From the NCBI RefSeq assembly GCF_018219455.1, contig NZ_CP056122.1, positions 682,001 through 746,000 of the forward strand: a stretch of DNA of 64,000 nt, in the 5' to 3' direction. This DNA comes from Moritella sp. 5 (GTDB lineage Bacteria > Pseudomonadota > Gammaproteobacteria > Enterobacterales > Moritellaceae). The notes beneath the pieces were generated by a model. It had not been told where the DNA came from. It did no database searches and was given only the letters and a program-made list of their open reading frames with translations. Position numbers and translations under genes: made by a program. Below are positions 8,013-17,329 of the stretch, piece by piece (position 1 is the stretch's first letter; each line of letters starts with the position of its first letter).

Positions 8013-9176
8013 ATGAAGCATTATAAAAAATTACTGCTAGTTATTGCTTTCCCTGTGATTCTAGCCGGTTGTACTGTACCTGGGACTTACTTAAATGTAG
8101 GCTATAAGCAGGCATCTGCAAGTGCCAATGATGATAGTTCAGAAACCGTTGATATTTTAGAGCGTGTTAATCTATATCCATTAACAGCAGACAAAATGGC
8201 AAGGTATAAAGCACCCCGTTTGAGTGCGCAAATTAATCCTGAATTAGATGCCAAATTAGCCGCCTATGAATACCGTATTGGTGCGGGCGATATTTTAAAT
8301 GTAACAATTTGGGACCATCCAGAATTAACCATTCCTGCGGGCTCTTATCGTAGCGCGAGTGAATCGGGTAACTGGGTGCATGCCGACGGTACAATTTTCT
8401 ATCCTTATATTGGTTTTGTGGCTGTTGCAGGTAAAACGGTCGTTGAAATCCGCGCCATGCTAACGGAAAAATTAGCCAAGTTCATTGAAACGCCGCAAGT
8501 CGACGTTAACGTAGCCGCGTTCCGTTCTAAAAAAGCCTACATTACGGGTGAAGTGAACAAACCCGGTCAACAATTTATTAGCAATGTGCCACTAACATTA
8601 TTAGATGCAGTAAACCATGCTGGCGGCTTAGCAGCTGATGCTGATTGGCGTAATGTTACTCTGACGCGTCAAGGTGTTGAGCAAAAGTTATCTTTGCATG
8701 CCTTAATGCAACGTGGTGATTTAACCCAGAATCGTTTGTTAATTCCTGGCGATATTGTTCACGTCCCACGTAATGATGGTCAAAAAGTGTTTGTCATGGG
8801 TGAAGTGAACGAACCTAAATTATTAACGATTGATCGTGCGGGCATGAGTTTAACTGAAGCATTAAGCAATGTTGGTGGCATTAATCAACTGGCTGCCGAT
8901 GCTACTGGTATCTTTGTGGTGCGCGCGAACCGCAGTGCTGAATCAGAAACTAAGACAGATACTAGCAGTAATACCATTGCAGATATTTATCAATTAGACA
9001 TAACGAATGCAGCCGCGCTGGTTATTGGCACTGAATTTGAATTAAAACCTTATGATATTGTCTATGTGACGGCAGCACCAATTACCCGCTGGAACCGTGT
9101 TATCGGTCAGATATTGCCTACAATATCAGGCTTTAATAACCTGGCTGAAGGCATTAACCGTACTCGTACTTGGTAA
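8013..9176 (+). CDS. wza: Outer-membrane polysaccharide export lipoprotein Wza
   Basis: Octameric outer-membrane translocon for capsular polysaccharide. The ATG at 8013 gives MKHYKKLLLVIAFPVILAGC, a lipoprotein signal with the lipid-carrying Cys at residue 20; a TTG at 8004 is the alternative. The 387 residues match E. coli Wza (379) along their length: YRIGAGDILNVTIWDHPELT (polysaccharide export domain), two SLBB-type domains (AYITGEVNKPGQ and VFVMGEVNEPK), and the C-terminal amphipathic helix region RWNRVIGQILPTISG that forms the membrane barrel. First gene after the ops element; wzb and wzc follow. Confidence 0.96.
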   Translation: MKHYKKLLLVIAFPVILAGCTVPGTYLNVGYKQASASANDDSSETVDILERVNLYPLTADKMARYKAPRLSAQINPELDAKLAAYEYRIGAGDILNVTIWDHPELTIPAGSYRSASESGNWVHADGTIFYPYIGFVAVAGKTVVEIRAMLTEKLAKFIETPQVDVNVAAFRSKKAYITGEVNKPGQQFISNVPLTLLDAVNHAGGLAADADWRNVTLTRQGVEQKLSLHALMQRGDLTQNRLLIPGDIVHVPRNDGQKVFVMGEVNEPKLLTIDRAGMSLTEALSNVGGINQLAADATGIFVVRANRSAESETKTDTSSNTIADIYQLDITNAAALVIGTEFELKPYDIVYVTAAPITRWNRVIGQILPTISGFNNLAEGINRTRTW

Positions 9177-9215
9177 TTAACCCTGAATTGAAGAATTAAT
9201 CGAAAGGTTGTTGTT

Positions 9216-9647
9216 ATGTTTAATAATATTTTAGTGGTGTGCGTGGGTAATATTTGCCGCTCACCATCGGGCGAGTATTTGCTTAAGTCGTTATTGCCGA
9301 ATAAAAACATTGCTTCGGCAGGCGTTGGTGCGCTTGTCGGTAAACCTGCAGATAAACTGGCTTGTCAGGTAGCAGAAGAAAACGGCATCAGTTTAGTCGG
9401 TCATCAAGGTCGTCAACTCACCTCGGCATTGTGTCGTGAATTTGATTTGATTTTAGTAATGGAGCAAGGCCATATTAATGCGGTGACTAACATTGCCCCT
9501 GAAGCGCGTGGTAAAACCATGTTATTCAGCCAATGGTTACAAAAGCAAGATATCCCGGATCCGTACCGCCAAAGTAAAGAAGCGTTTGAGCATGCTTACA
9601 ACCTAATTGAAGCTTCTGCAAAAGCATGGGCCCAAAAGCTAGGTTAA
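9216..9647 (+). CDS. wzb: Low-molecular-weight protein-tyrosine phosphatase Wzb
   Basis: Cytoplasmic phosphatase that dephosphorylates the tyrosine kinase Wzc, needed for cycles of capsule polymerisation. The 143-residue protein carries the P-loop CVGNICRSPSGE (catalytic Cys9 and Arg15) and the general-acid motif IPDPYRQS (Asp about 115). AAAGG lies upstream of the ATG. Its position between wza and wzc supports the assignment. Confidence 0.95.
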   Translation: MFNNILVVCVGNICRSPSGEYLLKSLLPNKNIASAGVGALVGKPADKLACQVAEENGISLVGHQGRQLTSALCREFDLILVMEQGHINAVTNIAPEARGKTMLFSQWLQKQDIPDPYRQSKEAFEHAYNLIEASAKAWAQKLG

Positions 9648-9705
9648 AAAAAGCTAGGTTAATAACCGTTAAGTAGCCATTAATATCGAACGACTATGGC
9701 TACTT
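9636..9705 (+). other. Direct repeat and hairpin between wzb and wzc
   Basis: AAGCTAGGTTA occurs twice around the wzb stop codon. It is followed by a 10-bp perfect stem (AAGTAGCCAT at 9671, ATGGCTACTT at 9696) with a 15-base loop. No U tract follows, so it is not a standard terminator. It could be an mRNA processing or attenuation element between the phosphatase and kinase genes. Confidence 0.5.
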
Positions 9706-9758
9706 ATTACGTAAGCTACTTAGCGCTTAAATTTAAACATTGGAATTTGATTACTATT

Positions 9759-11951
9759 ATGAGCAGCAATACACTCAATCAAACAAACAAGTCGCAGCAA
9801 TCATTACCAAGTAGTGGTGCGGATGAAATCGATTTAGGTAAGTTATTCGGTATATTACTGGACGCGCGATGGACTATTGTCGCGGTTACCTTTATTTTTG
9901 CGATATTTGGTGTTGGCTATGCGTTATTAGCAACGCCGGTTTATAAAGCCGATGCATTAATCCAAGTTGAGCAAAAAACTGGCGGTATGTCTGCCCTTGT
10001 CGGTGACATGGGGGATATGTTTTCGAGTGAATCTTCTGCAACGACTGAAGTTGAGATCATTAAATCAAGAATGATCTTAAGCCAAACTGTTGATAAAATT
10101 AATTTAACCACAATTGCCGAACCTAAATACCTACCGTATATAGGCAAAGGCTTAGCACGCATGAGCGAGCAACAAAAAAGCATTACGATCAGTCGTTTTG
10201 AAATCCCAAGTTATGCCGCACCTCTATTTAGCTTGACCATTGATGATGCTAGCAAAGGCGAATATTCGGTTTATGACGATGACGGGCGCAAGGTGTTATC
10301 TGGTGTGGTTGGTGAATTGGCCCAGAGCAATGATTATCGTTTGTTTGTGCAAGCCTTAGTGGGTAATAATACTGATGAGTTTACAGTAGTTAAGCAATCT
10401 AAATTTGATGCCATTCAATGGTTACAAGCTGGTTTATCGGTAAGTGAACGCGGTAAACAAACCGGTATTTTACAATTATCTTTCAGTGGCGAAGATAAAG
10501 CTTTAATCGAAGATATTCTGAATGATGTAAGCCAAAACTATTTCTTACAAAATGTACAACGTAACTCGGCAGAAGCAGAAAAAAGCTTAGCCTTTTTACA
10601 AGGTCACCTACCAAACATTAAAACTGAGTTAACTGCGGCTGAAGATACCCTAAACCGTTTTCGACAAGACAACGAATCAATCGATTTAGGGTTAGAAGCC
10701 GAGTCAACGTTAAAGGTAATGGTCGCGTTAGAATCGCAGTTAAATGAATTAACTTTTAAAGAGAGTGAAATAAGCCAACGATTCACCAAAGATCACCCTG
10801 CTTATAAATCGTTATTAGATAAACGTAAAGTTTTGTTAGCTAAGAAAAAACATCTTGATGAACTAGTTCAACAATTACCAAAAACCCAGCGTGACGTATT
10901 ACGCATGAAGCGTGATGTTGAAGTAAACCAGCAGATTTATATTCAGTTGTTAAACAAGGTGCAAGAACTGAATATCTTAAAAGCGGGTACGGTCGGTAAT
11001 GTACGTATTCTTGATACAGCGCAAGCGTATAGCAAAGCAGTGAAACCGAAAAAATCACTGATTGTGGTATTCGCAACCTTATTCGGTGGCATGTTATCGG
11101 TTGCTATTGTGCTTGTTCGTGCTGCGCTGCATAAAGGCGTTGAAAACCCAGATGAAGTTGAAGCGTTAGGTTTACCGGTTTATGCCAGCATCCCGATGTC
11201 GGATTGGCAGGCAGAAATGGACGTTAAGCTTAAACACAATAAACGTAAGAAGAATTTTGAGTTACACGAGACGTTACTAGCAGAATCGAACCCTGCTGAT
11301 TTATCCATTGAAGCATTACGTGGTCTACGTACCAGCATGCATTTTGCCATGATAGAAGCCAAAAATAACGTAGTGATGATCTCGGGCCCTGCGCCTGGCA
11401 TTGGTAAGTCATTCGTATCAGCTAACTTTGCTGCTGTAATTGCGAAAACTGGCCAGAAAGTATTACTCGTTGATGGCGATATGCGTAAAGGCTATTTACA
11501 ACGTCACTTCAATCTTGACTGGGATCGCGGCTTATCAGAAATGCTGTCGGGTAAATTAGACACTAAAGATGTCATTAAACCATCGAGTATTGAAAATCTC
11601 GATATTATTACCCGTGGTCAAATACCACCAAACCCTTCTGAATTGTTAATGCACCCACGCTTTAGCGATTTTATCACATGGGCATCAAGTGAATATGACT
11701 TAGTGCTGATTGATACCCCCCCGGTACTGGCTGTAACAGATCCAAGTATTGTTGGTGCGTTAGTGGGTACGACATTAATGGTTGGTCGTTTTGGCCAGAA
11801 TACAGTAAAAGAAATTGAAGTTGCACGTCATCGCTTTGAAATGGCTGGCATTGAAGTGAAAGGCTTCATTCTGAATGCGGTTGAGAAGAAGGCGAGTACG
11901 TCTTATGGGTATGGTTATTATAACTATAGCTATGAGAGTGATAAGTCTTAA
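9759..11951 (+). CDS. wzc: Capsule tyrosine autokinase Wzc
   Basis: Inner-membrane co-polymerase and BY-kinase for high-molecular-weight capsule or exopolysaccharide. The start at 9759 gives 730 residues, near E. coli Wzc (720). Order: cytoplasmic N-terminus, membrane segment about 38-58, periplasmic domain with coiled coils, second membrane segment about 433-455, then the kinase with Walker A GPAPGIGKS (about 542-550), Walker A' VLLVDGDMRKG (about 569-579), Walker B LVLIDTPP (about 646), and a C-terminal tyrosine cluster (YGYGYYNYSYE) that is the autophosphorylation tail. The upstream open frame to 9696 reads through the inter-gene hairpin and is unlikely to be translated. It works with Wzb and Wza. 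Confidence 0.96.
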   Translation: MSSNTLNQTNKSQQSLPSSGADEIDLGKLFGILLDARWTIVAVTFIFAIFGVGYALLATPVYKADALIQVEQKTGGMSALVGDMGDMFSSESSATTEVEIIKSRMILSQTVDKINLTTIAEPKYLPYIGKGLARMSEQQKSITISRFEIPSYAAPLFSLTIDDASKGEYSVYDDDGRKVLSGVVGELAQSNDYRLFVQALVGNNTDEFTVVKQSKFDAIQWLQAGLSVSERGKQTGILQLSFSGEDKALIEDILNDVSQNYFLQNVQRNSAEAEKSLAFLQGHLPNIKTELTAAEDTLNRFRQDNESIDLGLEAESTLKVMVALESQLNELTFKESEISQRFTKDHPAYKSLLDKRKVLLAKKKHLDELVQQLPKTQRDVLRMKRDVEVNQQIYIQLLNKVQELNILKAGTVGNVRILDTAQAYSKAVKPKKSLIVVFATLFGGMLSVAIVLVRAALHKGVENPDEVEALGLPVYASIPMSDWQAEMDVKLKHNKRKKNFELHETLLAESNPADLSIEALRGLRTSMHFAMIEAKNNVVMISGPAPGIGKSFVSANFAAVIAKTGQKVLLVDGDMRKGYLQRHFNLDWDRGLSEMLSGKLDTKDVIKPSSIENLDIITRGQIPPNPSELLMHPRFSDFITWASSEYDLVLIDTPPVLAVTDPSIVGALVGTTLMVGRFGQNTVKEIEVARHRFEMAGIEVKGFILNAVEKKASTSYGYGYYNYSYESDKS

Positions 11952-12131
11952 GTTTTTCATTATAAACAGGACCTATTGGAGTTTGTTGCGTAAAATATAA
12001 CAAATCAAACAATTACAAATAGTTCATCATAGCTATCTGTCTCATTATGAATATAAACTGGCTCAGTGATACTTCTATTACGAGGCTGCAAATTGAATAA
12101 ATTCAATATAGTTAAATTAGGAATTGATCGA

Positions 12132-13322
12132 ATGAGTAATATTTTATCTTTAATTGGTCGAAATAACGAACTATTTACTAATGATATAAATGATCATGGC
12201 GAAGAATTAAAGCGTATTGTATCTCAATCTCGTTTTTTAGTTTTAGGTGGTGCAGGATCAATTGGTCAAGCAGTAACAAAAGAGATCTTTAAGCGTCAGC
12301 CAAAGAAATTGCACGTTGTCGATATCAGTGAAAATAACATGGTTGAATTGGTGCGTGATATCCGCAGTTCATTTGGTTATATTGACGGTGACTTTCAAAC
12401 ATTTGCATTAGATATCGGTTCATTAGAATACGACGCATTTATTAAAGCGGATGGTCAATATGATTACGTCTTAAACTTATCGGCACTAAAACATGTGCGT
12501 AGTGAAAAAGACCCGTATACCTTGATGCGTATGATTGATGTTAATGTATTTAATACTGAAAAAACCATGCAACAAGCTGCTTCTGAAGGTGTAAAAAAGT
12601 ATTTCTGTGTCTCTACCGACAAAGCAGCGAATCCGGTGAATATGATGGGCGCGTCAAAGCGTATTATGGAAATGTTCCTCATGCGTCGCAGTGCTGACAT
12701 TACTATTTCAACAGCCCGTTTTGCTAACGTTGCATTTTCTGATGGTTCGTTATTACATGGATTCAATCAACGCATTCAAAAGCGTCAACCTATCGTGGCA
12801 CCTCAAGATATTAAACGCTATTTCGTGACACCGAAAGAGTCGGGCGAGTTATGTTTAATGTCATGTATTTTTGGTGAAAATCGCGATATCTTTTTCCCTA
12901 AATTAAGTGAATCATTGCACTTGATCTCGTTTGCCGATATCGCTGTTAAATACTTACAACAGTTAGGTTATGAACCGCATTTATGTAAAGACGAAGATGA
13001 AGCCCGTACATTAGTTGATACATTACCTGAGCAAGGTAAATGGCCATGCCTGTTTATGGACAGTGATACAACTGGTGAAAAAGATTTTGAAGAGTTCTTT
13101 ACGGATAACGAAACGTTAGATATGCAACGTTTTAATAATCTGGGTGTCATTAAAAATGAAGCTCTATTTGATGCTGAGTTAGTGACATTATTTGAAAATT
13201 CCATCACAGAAATGAAAACCGATTGTGCTTGGACTAAAGAGCAATTAGTGGAATTATTCTTTACCATGGTCCCTGATTTTGGTCATAAAGAAACTGGCAA
13301 ATATTTAGATAGCAAAATGTAA
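12132..13322 (+). CDS. Soluble NDP-sugar 4,6-dehydratase-like SDR
   Basis: Short-chain dehydrogenase of the Polysacc_synt_2 type, 396 residues from the preferred start MSNILSLIG. It has an NAD-binding GGAGSIGQAV motif near residues 40-49 and the catalytic signature STDKAANPVNMMGASKR, where Met takes the place of the usual SDR tyrosine, as in FlaA1/WbpM dehydratases. It lacks the N-terminal membrane domain of WbpM and has a long C-terminal extension. It probably makes a 4-keto-6-deoxy HexNAc nucleotide. The next two genes are a nucleotidyltransferase and another SDR, so the three probably form one nucleotide-sugar module. The exact sugar is unknown. Confidence 0.8.
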   Translation: MSNILSLIGRNNELFTNDINDHGEELKRIVSQSRFLVLGGAGSIGQAVTKEIFKRQPKKLHVVDISENNMVELVRDIRSSFGYIDGDFQTFALDIGSLEYDAFIKADGQYDYVLNLSALKHVRSEKDPYTLMRMIDVNVFNTEKTMQQAASEGVKKYFCVSTDKAANPVNMMGASKRIMEMFLMRRSADITISTARFANVAFSDGSLLHGFNQRIQKRQPIVAPQDIKRYFVTPKESGELCLMSCIFGENRDIFFPKLSESLHLISFADIAVKYLQQLGYEPHLCKDEDEARTLVDTLPEQGKWPCLFMDSDTTGEKDFEEFFTDNETLDMQRFNNLGVIKNEALFDAELVTLFENSITEMKTDCAWTKEQLVELFFTMVPDFGHKETGKYLDSKM

Positions 13323-13336
13323 TTAAGGAGTATGTG

Positions 13337-14041
13337 ATGAAAAGAGCAATTATTTTAGCTGGTGGACTGGGGACAAGATTAAAACCTTATACAGTGTCCT
13401 TACCGAAGCCTCTGATGCCTGTAGGGAAGTATCCAATTTTAGAAATTGTCATAAGACAATTAGCTAATGCTGGTTTTAGTCATATTACGTTAGCTGTTAA
13501 TCATCAAGCTGACATAATAAAAGCCTTTTTTCAAAGTGGAGAGAAATGGGGTGTTAAAATTGACTACTCATTAGAAACTGAACGACTTGGAACTATGGGG
13601 CCTTTAACTATTATTAATGACCTCCCTGAAAACTTCTTAGTCATGAATGGCGATGTGTTGACTAACATTTCTTTTGATGATCTATATCAAACTCATATTC
13701 AATCGAAGTGCAACTTTACTATTGCATCAAAAAAGCGGGAACAAGTGAATGACTATGGCGTGCTTGATGTACTAGATAATAAGTTAATAGGGTTTAGAGA
13801 GAAGCCTATTTCTACTTACCAAGTAAGTATGGGCGTTTATATATTAAGCCGAAAGGTGATGAAATATATGCCAGCCCAAAAATATTTTGGGTTTGATGAA
13901 TTAATGTTGAAAATGTTGTCAAATGGTGACGCTGTCAACATTTATGATTTTAAGGGTGACTGGCTAGATATAGGTAGACCTGATGACTATGAAGTTGCTA
14001 TTGATGAATTTGAAGATAATGAAAGAAAGTATAATCTATGA
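13337..14041 (+). CDS. Sugar-1-phosphate nucleotidyltransferase
   Basis: This 234-residue enzyme activates a sugar-1-phosphate as an NDP-sugar. The N-terminal AGGLGTRLKPYTVSLPKPL is the pyrophosphorylase signature with the catalytic Lys near residue 24, and FLVMNGDVLTNI (Asp about 99) is the metal-binding segment. The start at 13337 has AAGGAG six bases upstream. It lacks the C-terminal hexapeptide domain of GlmU/ManC types and resembles the short GDP-mannose-pyrophosphorylase-like group found in modified nonulosonate or heptose clusters. The ATGA overlap with the next SDR gene indicates coupled translation. Base specificity cannot be read from sequence. Confidence 0.85.
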   Translation: MKRAIILAGGLGTRLKPYTVSLPKPLMPVGKYPILEIVIRQLANAGFSHITLAVNHQADIIKAFFQSGEKWGVKIDYSLETERLGTMGPLTIINDLPENFLVMNGDVLTNISFDDLYQTHIQSKCNFTIASKKREQVNDYGVLDVLDNKLIGFREKPISTYQVSMGVYILSRKVMKYMPAQKYFGFDELMLKMLSNGDAVNIYDFKGDWLDIGRPDDYEVAIDEFEDNERKYNL

Positions 14042-14907
14042 GAACTCTTATTTTAACTGGAGCAGAAGGTTTTATTGGGCGTGAAATTTTACCCGAACTT
14101 CAAAAAACATTTAATGTAATATCTTTGACTAGAAAAAATTTTGACCTATCGTCATCTAAATATTGGGAAATGCTTGAAAAGGTAGATACAGTTATTCACC
14201 TGGCTGCATTAACATCTGTCGAAAAAAGTTGGAATACACCAGAGTATTATATTGAAAATAATACTTCGATAACTCTGAATGTTCTGAAATATTGCAGGAT
14301 AAACAAAGTAAAATTGATTTTTATTAGCAGTTATATGTATGGAAATTCTAAAGAATTGCCTGTAGATGAAGAGCAACAGCGAGTAGCAAATAATCCATAT
14401 GCGTTATCAAAAAAAATTGAGGAAGAAATTATTGAGTTCTATACAAAATATTATGGTGTGGATGCTGCAATACTTCGCTTGTTCAATGTGTACGGTCCAG
14501 AACAAAGCAACAGTTTTTTACTTGGACAGATGATTGAGCAGGCATGTAAGGAAAAAAAAATAGTTGTTAATGATATACGTCCTAAAAGAGACTATGTTCA
14601 TATCGCAGACGTGGTGTCAGCTATTATATGTATTATCCGACCGGAAGAAAAATTTAGGGGCGGGGTATATAATATATGCAGTGGAACATCTTTTTCAGTA
14701 AAAACGATCGCTCAAAAAATTGTAGAAAATTTGCCATACGCTGTGGAAATAATAAACAAAGACATACATCGAAAAAACGAAATTATGGATAGTTTAGGTT
14801 CATATGAAAAAATCAATAAGGATTATGGTTGGGAACCAATAATATCAATTGAAGATGGTATCAGAGGTATGTTGAATTCAAAAGTTAAGAGCCAAGATTT
14901 ATTATGA
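14038..14907 (+). CDS. NAD-dependent sugar epimerase/reductase (extended SDR)
   Basis: A 289-residue extended SDR acting on a nucleotide sugar. Seen are the NAD-binding GAEGFIGRE motif (residues 8-16), the VIHLAALTSV stretch, and the Tyr-x-x-x-Lys pair in NPYALSKKIEEE, followed by LRLFNVYGPEQ and RDYVHIADV, typical of UDP/GDP-sugar epimerases. It overlaps both neighbours by four bases (ATGA at each end), so it is tightly coupled to the nucleotidyltransferase before it and the GT2 after it. It could be an epimerase, a 4-reductase or a 4,6-dehydratase; I cannot decide. Confidence 0.85.
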   Translation: MRTLILTGAEGFIGREILPELQKTFNVISLTRKNFDLSSSKYWEMLEKVDTVIHLAALTSVEKSWNTPEYYIENNTSITLNVLKYCRINKVKLIFISSYMYGNSKELPVDEEQQRVANNPYALSKKIEEEIIEFYTKYYGVDAAILRLFNVYGPEQSNSFLLGQMIEQACKEKKIVVNDIRPKRDYVHIADVVSAIICIIRPEEKFRGGVYNICSGTSFSVKTIAQKIVENLPYAVEIINKDIHRKNEIMDSLGSYEKINKDYGWEPIISIEDGIRGMLNSKVKSQDLL

Positions 14908-15830
14908 GTCTTTCAATTGTCATTTCTACTATGGGAAGGCCGGCAACCTTATATAGGATTATCGAATGTTTAAGTCGGCAAGACTACCCAATAGAAAACA
15001 TTATTATAATTGAAGCGTCCGGTTTTCAATGGGAAATGGATGTTTTTCCACTACAAAATATTCGTGTTGAGTATAAAAAAGGATTGTCTTTACTTGGCGC
15101 TAGAAAGTACGGGTTGAGCTTGACTTGTTCAAAATACGTAGCTTTTTTAGATGATGATATTATCATTGATAATGATTATTTGTCTTCTGCTGTTGGTTTT
15201 CTAGAAGGTAATTATAACTACAACGGAGTTGGTGGTACATATGAAGATAATTTTACAAAAAACAGATCGAAGTTATCTACTTTAATCGGTAAGTTCTTTT
15301 TCATATATGGTAATGGTCGTTCTAATAGTCTAATTAGTTCGGGATGGGCTGATTATGTACGCCTAGAACATGCGAGTAAAGAGAGTGATGCTGAATGGCT
15401 TTTTGGTTGTAACGGTGTTTATAGGGCTGAAGCTTTAAATCGCTTAAATAATGAAGAAGAAATGGTTAAATGGTCATTCTTAGAGGATGTTATTCTTGGG
15501 GCTAAATTAACTAATGAGTATGGTATAACATTAAGAATATTACCTAATTTAAACGTTATACATGCACCTGAAGAAACTAGCGGAGATTACAACATACAGA
15601 CTCTACGGATGAGGGTGTTATATAGACATTTATATTTTCGTAACATTTTACAAAAAAGAAATATATTCAAGTATTGTTTTTCAATGTTGGGCAATATTTT
15701 ATTGTTGGGTAAAAGTAGCATTTCAATTGACAACTTTATAGAAATTGCAAAAGTCTATAGTTTCTTAATTGTTAACTGGAAAAAAATGGATTGGGATAAA
15801 GTAAATGAATATATCATTAAGAAAGATTAG
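14904..15830 (+). CDS. GT2-family glycosyltransferase
   Basis: A 308-residue cytoplasmic or membrane-associated transferase of the GT-A fold. Family signs: N-terminal SIVISTMGRPATLYRIIECL, and the metal-binding FLDDD at residues 81-85. The segment LFGCNGVYRAEALNRL corresponds to the acceptor loop, and SFLEDVILGAKL to the ED motif with catalytic acid. Probably adds one sugar to the undecaprenyl-linked repeat unit. Donor and linkage unknown. Base composition drops noticeably from the nucleotidyltransferase gene onward. Confidence 0.85.
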   Translation: MSLSIVISTMGRPATLYRIIECLSRQDYPIENIIIIEASGFQWEMDVFPLQNIRVEYKKGLSLLGARKYGLSLTCSKYVAFLDDDIIIDNDYLSSAVGFLEGNYNYNGVGGTYEDNFTKNRSKLSTLIGKFFFIYGNGRSNSLISSGWADYVRLEHASKESDAEWLFGCNGVYRAEALNRLNNEEEMVKWSFLEDVILGAKLTNEYGITLRILPNLNVIHAPEETSGDYNIQTLRMRVLYRHLYFRNILQKRNIFKYCFSMLGNILLLGKSSISIDNFIEIAKVYSFLIVNWKKMDWDKVNEYIIKKD

Positions 15831-16683
15831 TATTTTTGGAAAGTTTCCGTTTATAAAGCTTCAACAGATTATTGATAACCCAAAGTATCTTTTACATTTA
15901 ATAATTAAAAATATTTGGTATAAATTTGACAGAAAGGATTATAGCTCAAAGTATCAAAATATTGACATATTGGAGCCGAATGAAACGTTAAAAATATTGG
16001 TTTCTAATCATTGTTCTTTTGCACGTTTCTCTGATGGTGAGTTTGATATATTAACAGGTGCGGGGATATACCCACCTGATTCTAACTGGTCTCAACTGTG
16101 GAGCTCAGAATTGGAAAAGAAACTAAAACAAGTGTTATCATCAACTGATGATCGGCTATTTATTGCAGTCGATCCTAAAGAAACGTTTCTGTCGACAAAA
16201 GAAAAGCAACATAAGATACCTTTTGAGTACAATATGTGGATTGACATGAAGAGAATGATGTGGAAATTTCTTCATGAAGGAAGACAGTATGGGCATTGTC
16301 ACTTATTTATAAAAAAAAATGCACCAGACTTTGAATGGGATATATTTAGAAATTATGTCGAAAATTACGATGTTATAGTAGTTACGGGAAATACCAAAGC
16401 TATTAAACATTTAAGTATTGGTAATACGACTTACTTTATAGATGTTGGTACTAATGATGCATTCTCTAATTTAAATGTAATTGAGGGGAGAGTATTAGAC
16501 TGTATTAAAGGAAATAAGTTAGATAAAAAAAATACAATAGTGTTTGCTTCATTAGGTCCAACAGCTTGTATCCTAGCACATGAACTTTTAAGTTATGATA
16601 TAAGAGTTTGGGATACGGGGCATATGTTCGAATTTGCGGATAAAAAATTTATGGAGGAAGTATTTAAAAATGAGCGTGCCTAA
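15805..16683 (+). CDS. GT-D fold (DUF1792-type) glycosyltransferase
   Basis: 292 residues. The segment SFARFSDGEFDIL (Arg74, Asp77, Glu79) is the signature of the GT-D/DUF1792 fold first described for streptococcal serine-rich-repeat glycosylation. The later VVTGNTKAIKHL and FASLGPTACILAHEL stretches fit the second half of that domain. It starts 26 bases inside the preceding GT2 gene. In other species members of this fold extend glycans with glucose; here it is probably a repeat-unit transferase. The first 50 residues are poorly conserved-looking and basic. Confidence 0.72.
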   Translation: MNISLRKISIFGKFPFIKLQQIIDNPKYLLHLIIKNIWYKFDRKDYSSKYQNIDILEPNETLKILVSNHCSFARFSDGEFDILTGAGIYPPDSNWSQLWSSELEKKLKQVLSSTDDRLFIAVDPKETFLSTKEKQHKIPFEYNMWIDMKRMMWKFLHEGRQYGHCHLFIKKNAPDFEWDIFRNYVENYDVIVVTGNTKAIKHLSIGNTTYFIDVGTNDAFSNLNVIEGRVLDCIKGNKLDKKNTIVFASLGPTACILAHELLSYDIRVWDTGHMFEFADKKFMEEVFKNERA

Positions 16684-17329
16684 AATAATACATCATATTT
16701 GGATTGGTAGTTCTGAATTACCAGAAAATGTGAAGAAATGTATTGAATCATCTAATTTCCAAAATAAAGACTATCAGCATATCCTACATACGGATTGTGA
16801 TTACAATATACTACCTCCATTTATTAAATACTGTTATGACAAACAACTTTGGGCATTTGTATCTGATTATCTGAGATTTAAATATCTGTTCGAGGACGGA
16901 GGGATATATTTAGATACTGATATGTATGTACTAAGGGATTTTAGCGATTTTCTTGATGCTGATTTTTTTTCAGGGTACAACAGAGAGAAAAGTCATATAT
17001 ATTGTGGGATAATTGGTTGTGAACCTGGTAACTCAATAGCTTTACAAGCTATGAAATTTTACGAAAATTATAATTCTTTCGATTTAATAACATCACCAGA
17101 AGTACTGAGTAAGGTTTTTTATGAATATAAAACATTACAAAGTAAAATATACTCAAGTAACTTTTTTTACCCTATTTCTAGCGAAGAATCGTATGATATT
17201 TTAGATCTTCACTCTTCTTACACAACTCATTTATGGGATGAAAGTTGGGTCAAGTTTGTCGGGTTAAGAAGGGTTTTACGGAGACTCGGAATTATCAGAT
17301 GTTATCACAAATTAAAAAAGTGTATATGA
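16670..17329 (+). CDS. GT32-family glycosyltransferase
   Basis: Transferase of the OCH1/capsule GT32 family, 219 residues from MSVPKIIHHIWIG, the family's typical beginning (the frame stays open back to 16634). The motif FVSDYLRFKYLFEDGGIYLD with DTD at residues 82-84 is the donor/metal-binding core. GGAGG lies 12 bases before the start. The gene overlaps the preceding GT-D gene by 14 bases and the following kinase-like gene by four (ATGA). Sugar unknown. Confidence 0.85.
   Translation: MSVPKIIHHIWIGSSELPENVKKCIESSNFQNKDYQHILHTDCDYNILPPFIKYCYDKQLWAFVSDYLRFKYLFEDGGIYLDTDMYVLRDFSDFLDADFFSGYNREKSHIYCGIIGCEPGNSIALQAMKFYENYNSFDLITSPEVLSKVFYEYKTLQSKIYSSNFFYPISSEESYDILDLHSSYTTHLWDESWVKFVGLRRVLRRLGIIRCYHKLKKCI

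Noticed and set aside
14038-14907. Calling the SDR a specific enzyme such as GDP-mannose dehydratase
   Set aside because: Only general SDR motifs are visible, and the fingerprint is not diagnostic for one reaction.
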